Origin: an uncultured Gemmatimonadota bacterium
GTDB taxonomy: Bacteria; Gemmatimonadota; Gemmatimonadetes; Gemmatimonadales; GWC2-71-9
Length of the DNA: 16,048 nucleotides
Direction: 5' to 3'
NCBI GenBank assembly: GCA_946479825.1
Contig: CAMLHU010000013.1
Span: 1-16,048 of the forward strand
Shown: piece by piece, positions 15,875 to 16,048 of the stretch
How positions within the stretch are numbered: position 1 is the stretch's first letter
Layout: every line of letters begins with the position of its first letter
Translations under genes and position numbers: made by a program
The notes under the pieces: generated by a model
What the model saw: only the letters and a program-made list of their open reading frames with translations
The model's database searches: none
What the model was told of the DNA's origin: nothing

Positions 15875-16048
15875 ATGTCCACCGTGGTCCGTGAGGCCGA
15901 GGCCCCCGGGGAGTTCCCCCGGTATGAGCTGGCCGAGTGGCGGGAACGATACGGCGTGGTGGCGGGGATCACCGGCCGGCCGTTCGACCTTGGGCTCTGG
16001 ACCCGCGATCCCGTCGGCGAGGTGATGACCCGCTGGCGCAGGTTCCGG
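15875..16048 (+). CDS. PgeF/YfiH-type polyphenol oxidase-like protein, peptidoglycan editing factor (partial)
   Basis: The first 58 residues of a protein cut by the right edge. After a short lead (MSTVVREAEAPGEFPRYELAEWRERYGVVAGITGR) comes PFDLGLWTRDPVGEVMTRWRRFR. This matches the family opening, in which a HGFSTR-like strand is followed by a NLGL segment and an ENRRRL-like helix. YfiH/PgeF proteins are cytoplasmic laccase-domain enzymes that prevent misincorporation of L-Ser in place of L-Ala in peptidoglycan; some are reported as purine nucleoside phosphorylases. ATG 15875 follows AGGGGA (15865-15870) by 4 nt and lies 19 nt after the murA stop, so the two are probably cotranscribed. The metal-binding His and Cys residues lie beyond the window, so the call rests on the N-terminus and the context. 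Confidence 0.62.
   Translation, partial: MSTVVREAEAPGEFPRYELAEWRERYGVVAGITGRPFDLGLWTRDPVGEVMTRWRRFR

Noticed and set aside
13131..15972. Long antisense frames over the phospholipase-like, DUF948-like and murA genes
   Set aside because: Composition is typical of GC-rich shadow frames and the opposite strand carries recognisable families with proper starts.

Overview
This is an ordinary-looking, very GC-rich (roughly 70% by eye) stretch of bacterial core genome. It is densely packed with short intergenic gaps, many 1-8 bp gene overlaps and frequent GTG starts. The gene content points to a diderm bacterium: two secreted beta-barrel-like proteins, a lipoprotein, an alternative GlmU-like enzyme of the type known from Bacteroidetes-like lineages, GatCAB, and signal peptides ending in Ala-Gln. 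I think Gemmatimonadota is the best guess. That rests on overall gene style and not on a search, so treat it as moderate confidence.

Layout. (1) Positions 1-347, minus: the N-terminal part of a YycJ/WalJ-type metallo-beta-lactamase hydrolase, running off the left edge. (2) 474-1663, plus: two tandem paralogous outer-membrane-type proteins, closed by a strong hairpin at 1687-1712 that is shared with the converging operon. (3) 1735-4388, minus: an operon read right to left as a Roadblock/LC7 protein, a mannose-1-phosphate guanylyltransferase, and a GlmU-like nucleotidyltransferase/acyltransferase. (4) 4389-4500: a back-to-back divergent promoter pair with near-consensus boxes. (5) 4501-7535, plus: lipoprotein, serS, and a membrane histidine kinase without a response regulator. 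(6) 7602-13046, plus: a PcrA/UvrD helicase overlapping gatC, gatA and gatB, all translationally coupled. (7) 13061-14397, minus: a zinc-dependent phospholipase C-like secreted protein and a DUF948-like membrane coiled-coil protein. (8) 14572-16048, plus: murA followed by the start of a PgeF/YfiH-type peptidoglycan editing factor, cut by the right edge.

How the genes work together. The window mixes translation (serS, gatCAB), DNA repair (pcrA/uvrD), sugar-nucleotide supply for the envelope (manC, glmU-like), peptidoglycan synthesis and editing (murA, pgeF-like) and envelope proteins. GatCAB implies that Gln-tRNA and/or Asn-tRNA is made by transamidation. No stretch longer than 300 bases lacks a gene. 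I found no tRNA, rRNA, CRISPR array, insertion sequence, phage gene or obvious transferred island.

The most informative observations are: MurA carries Asp in place of the fosfomycin-target Cys; several genes have -10 boxes placed 6-7 nt before the start codon, which predicts leaderless mRNAs; a repeated 7-mer operator-like element overlaps the helicase promoter; and the phospholipase-like protein keeps the metal-ligand pattern, including a Trp at the predicted mature N-terminus. I do not see a convincing undescribed multi-gene system here.
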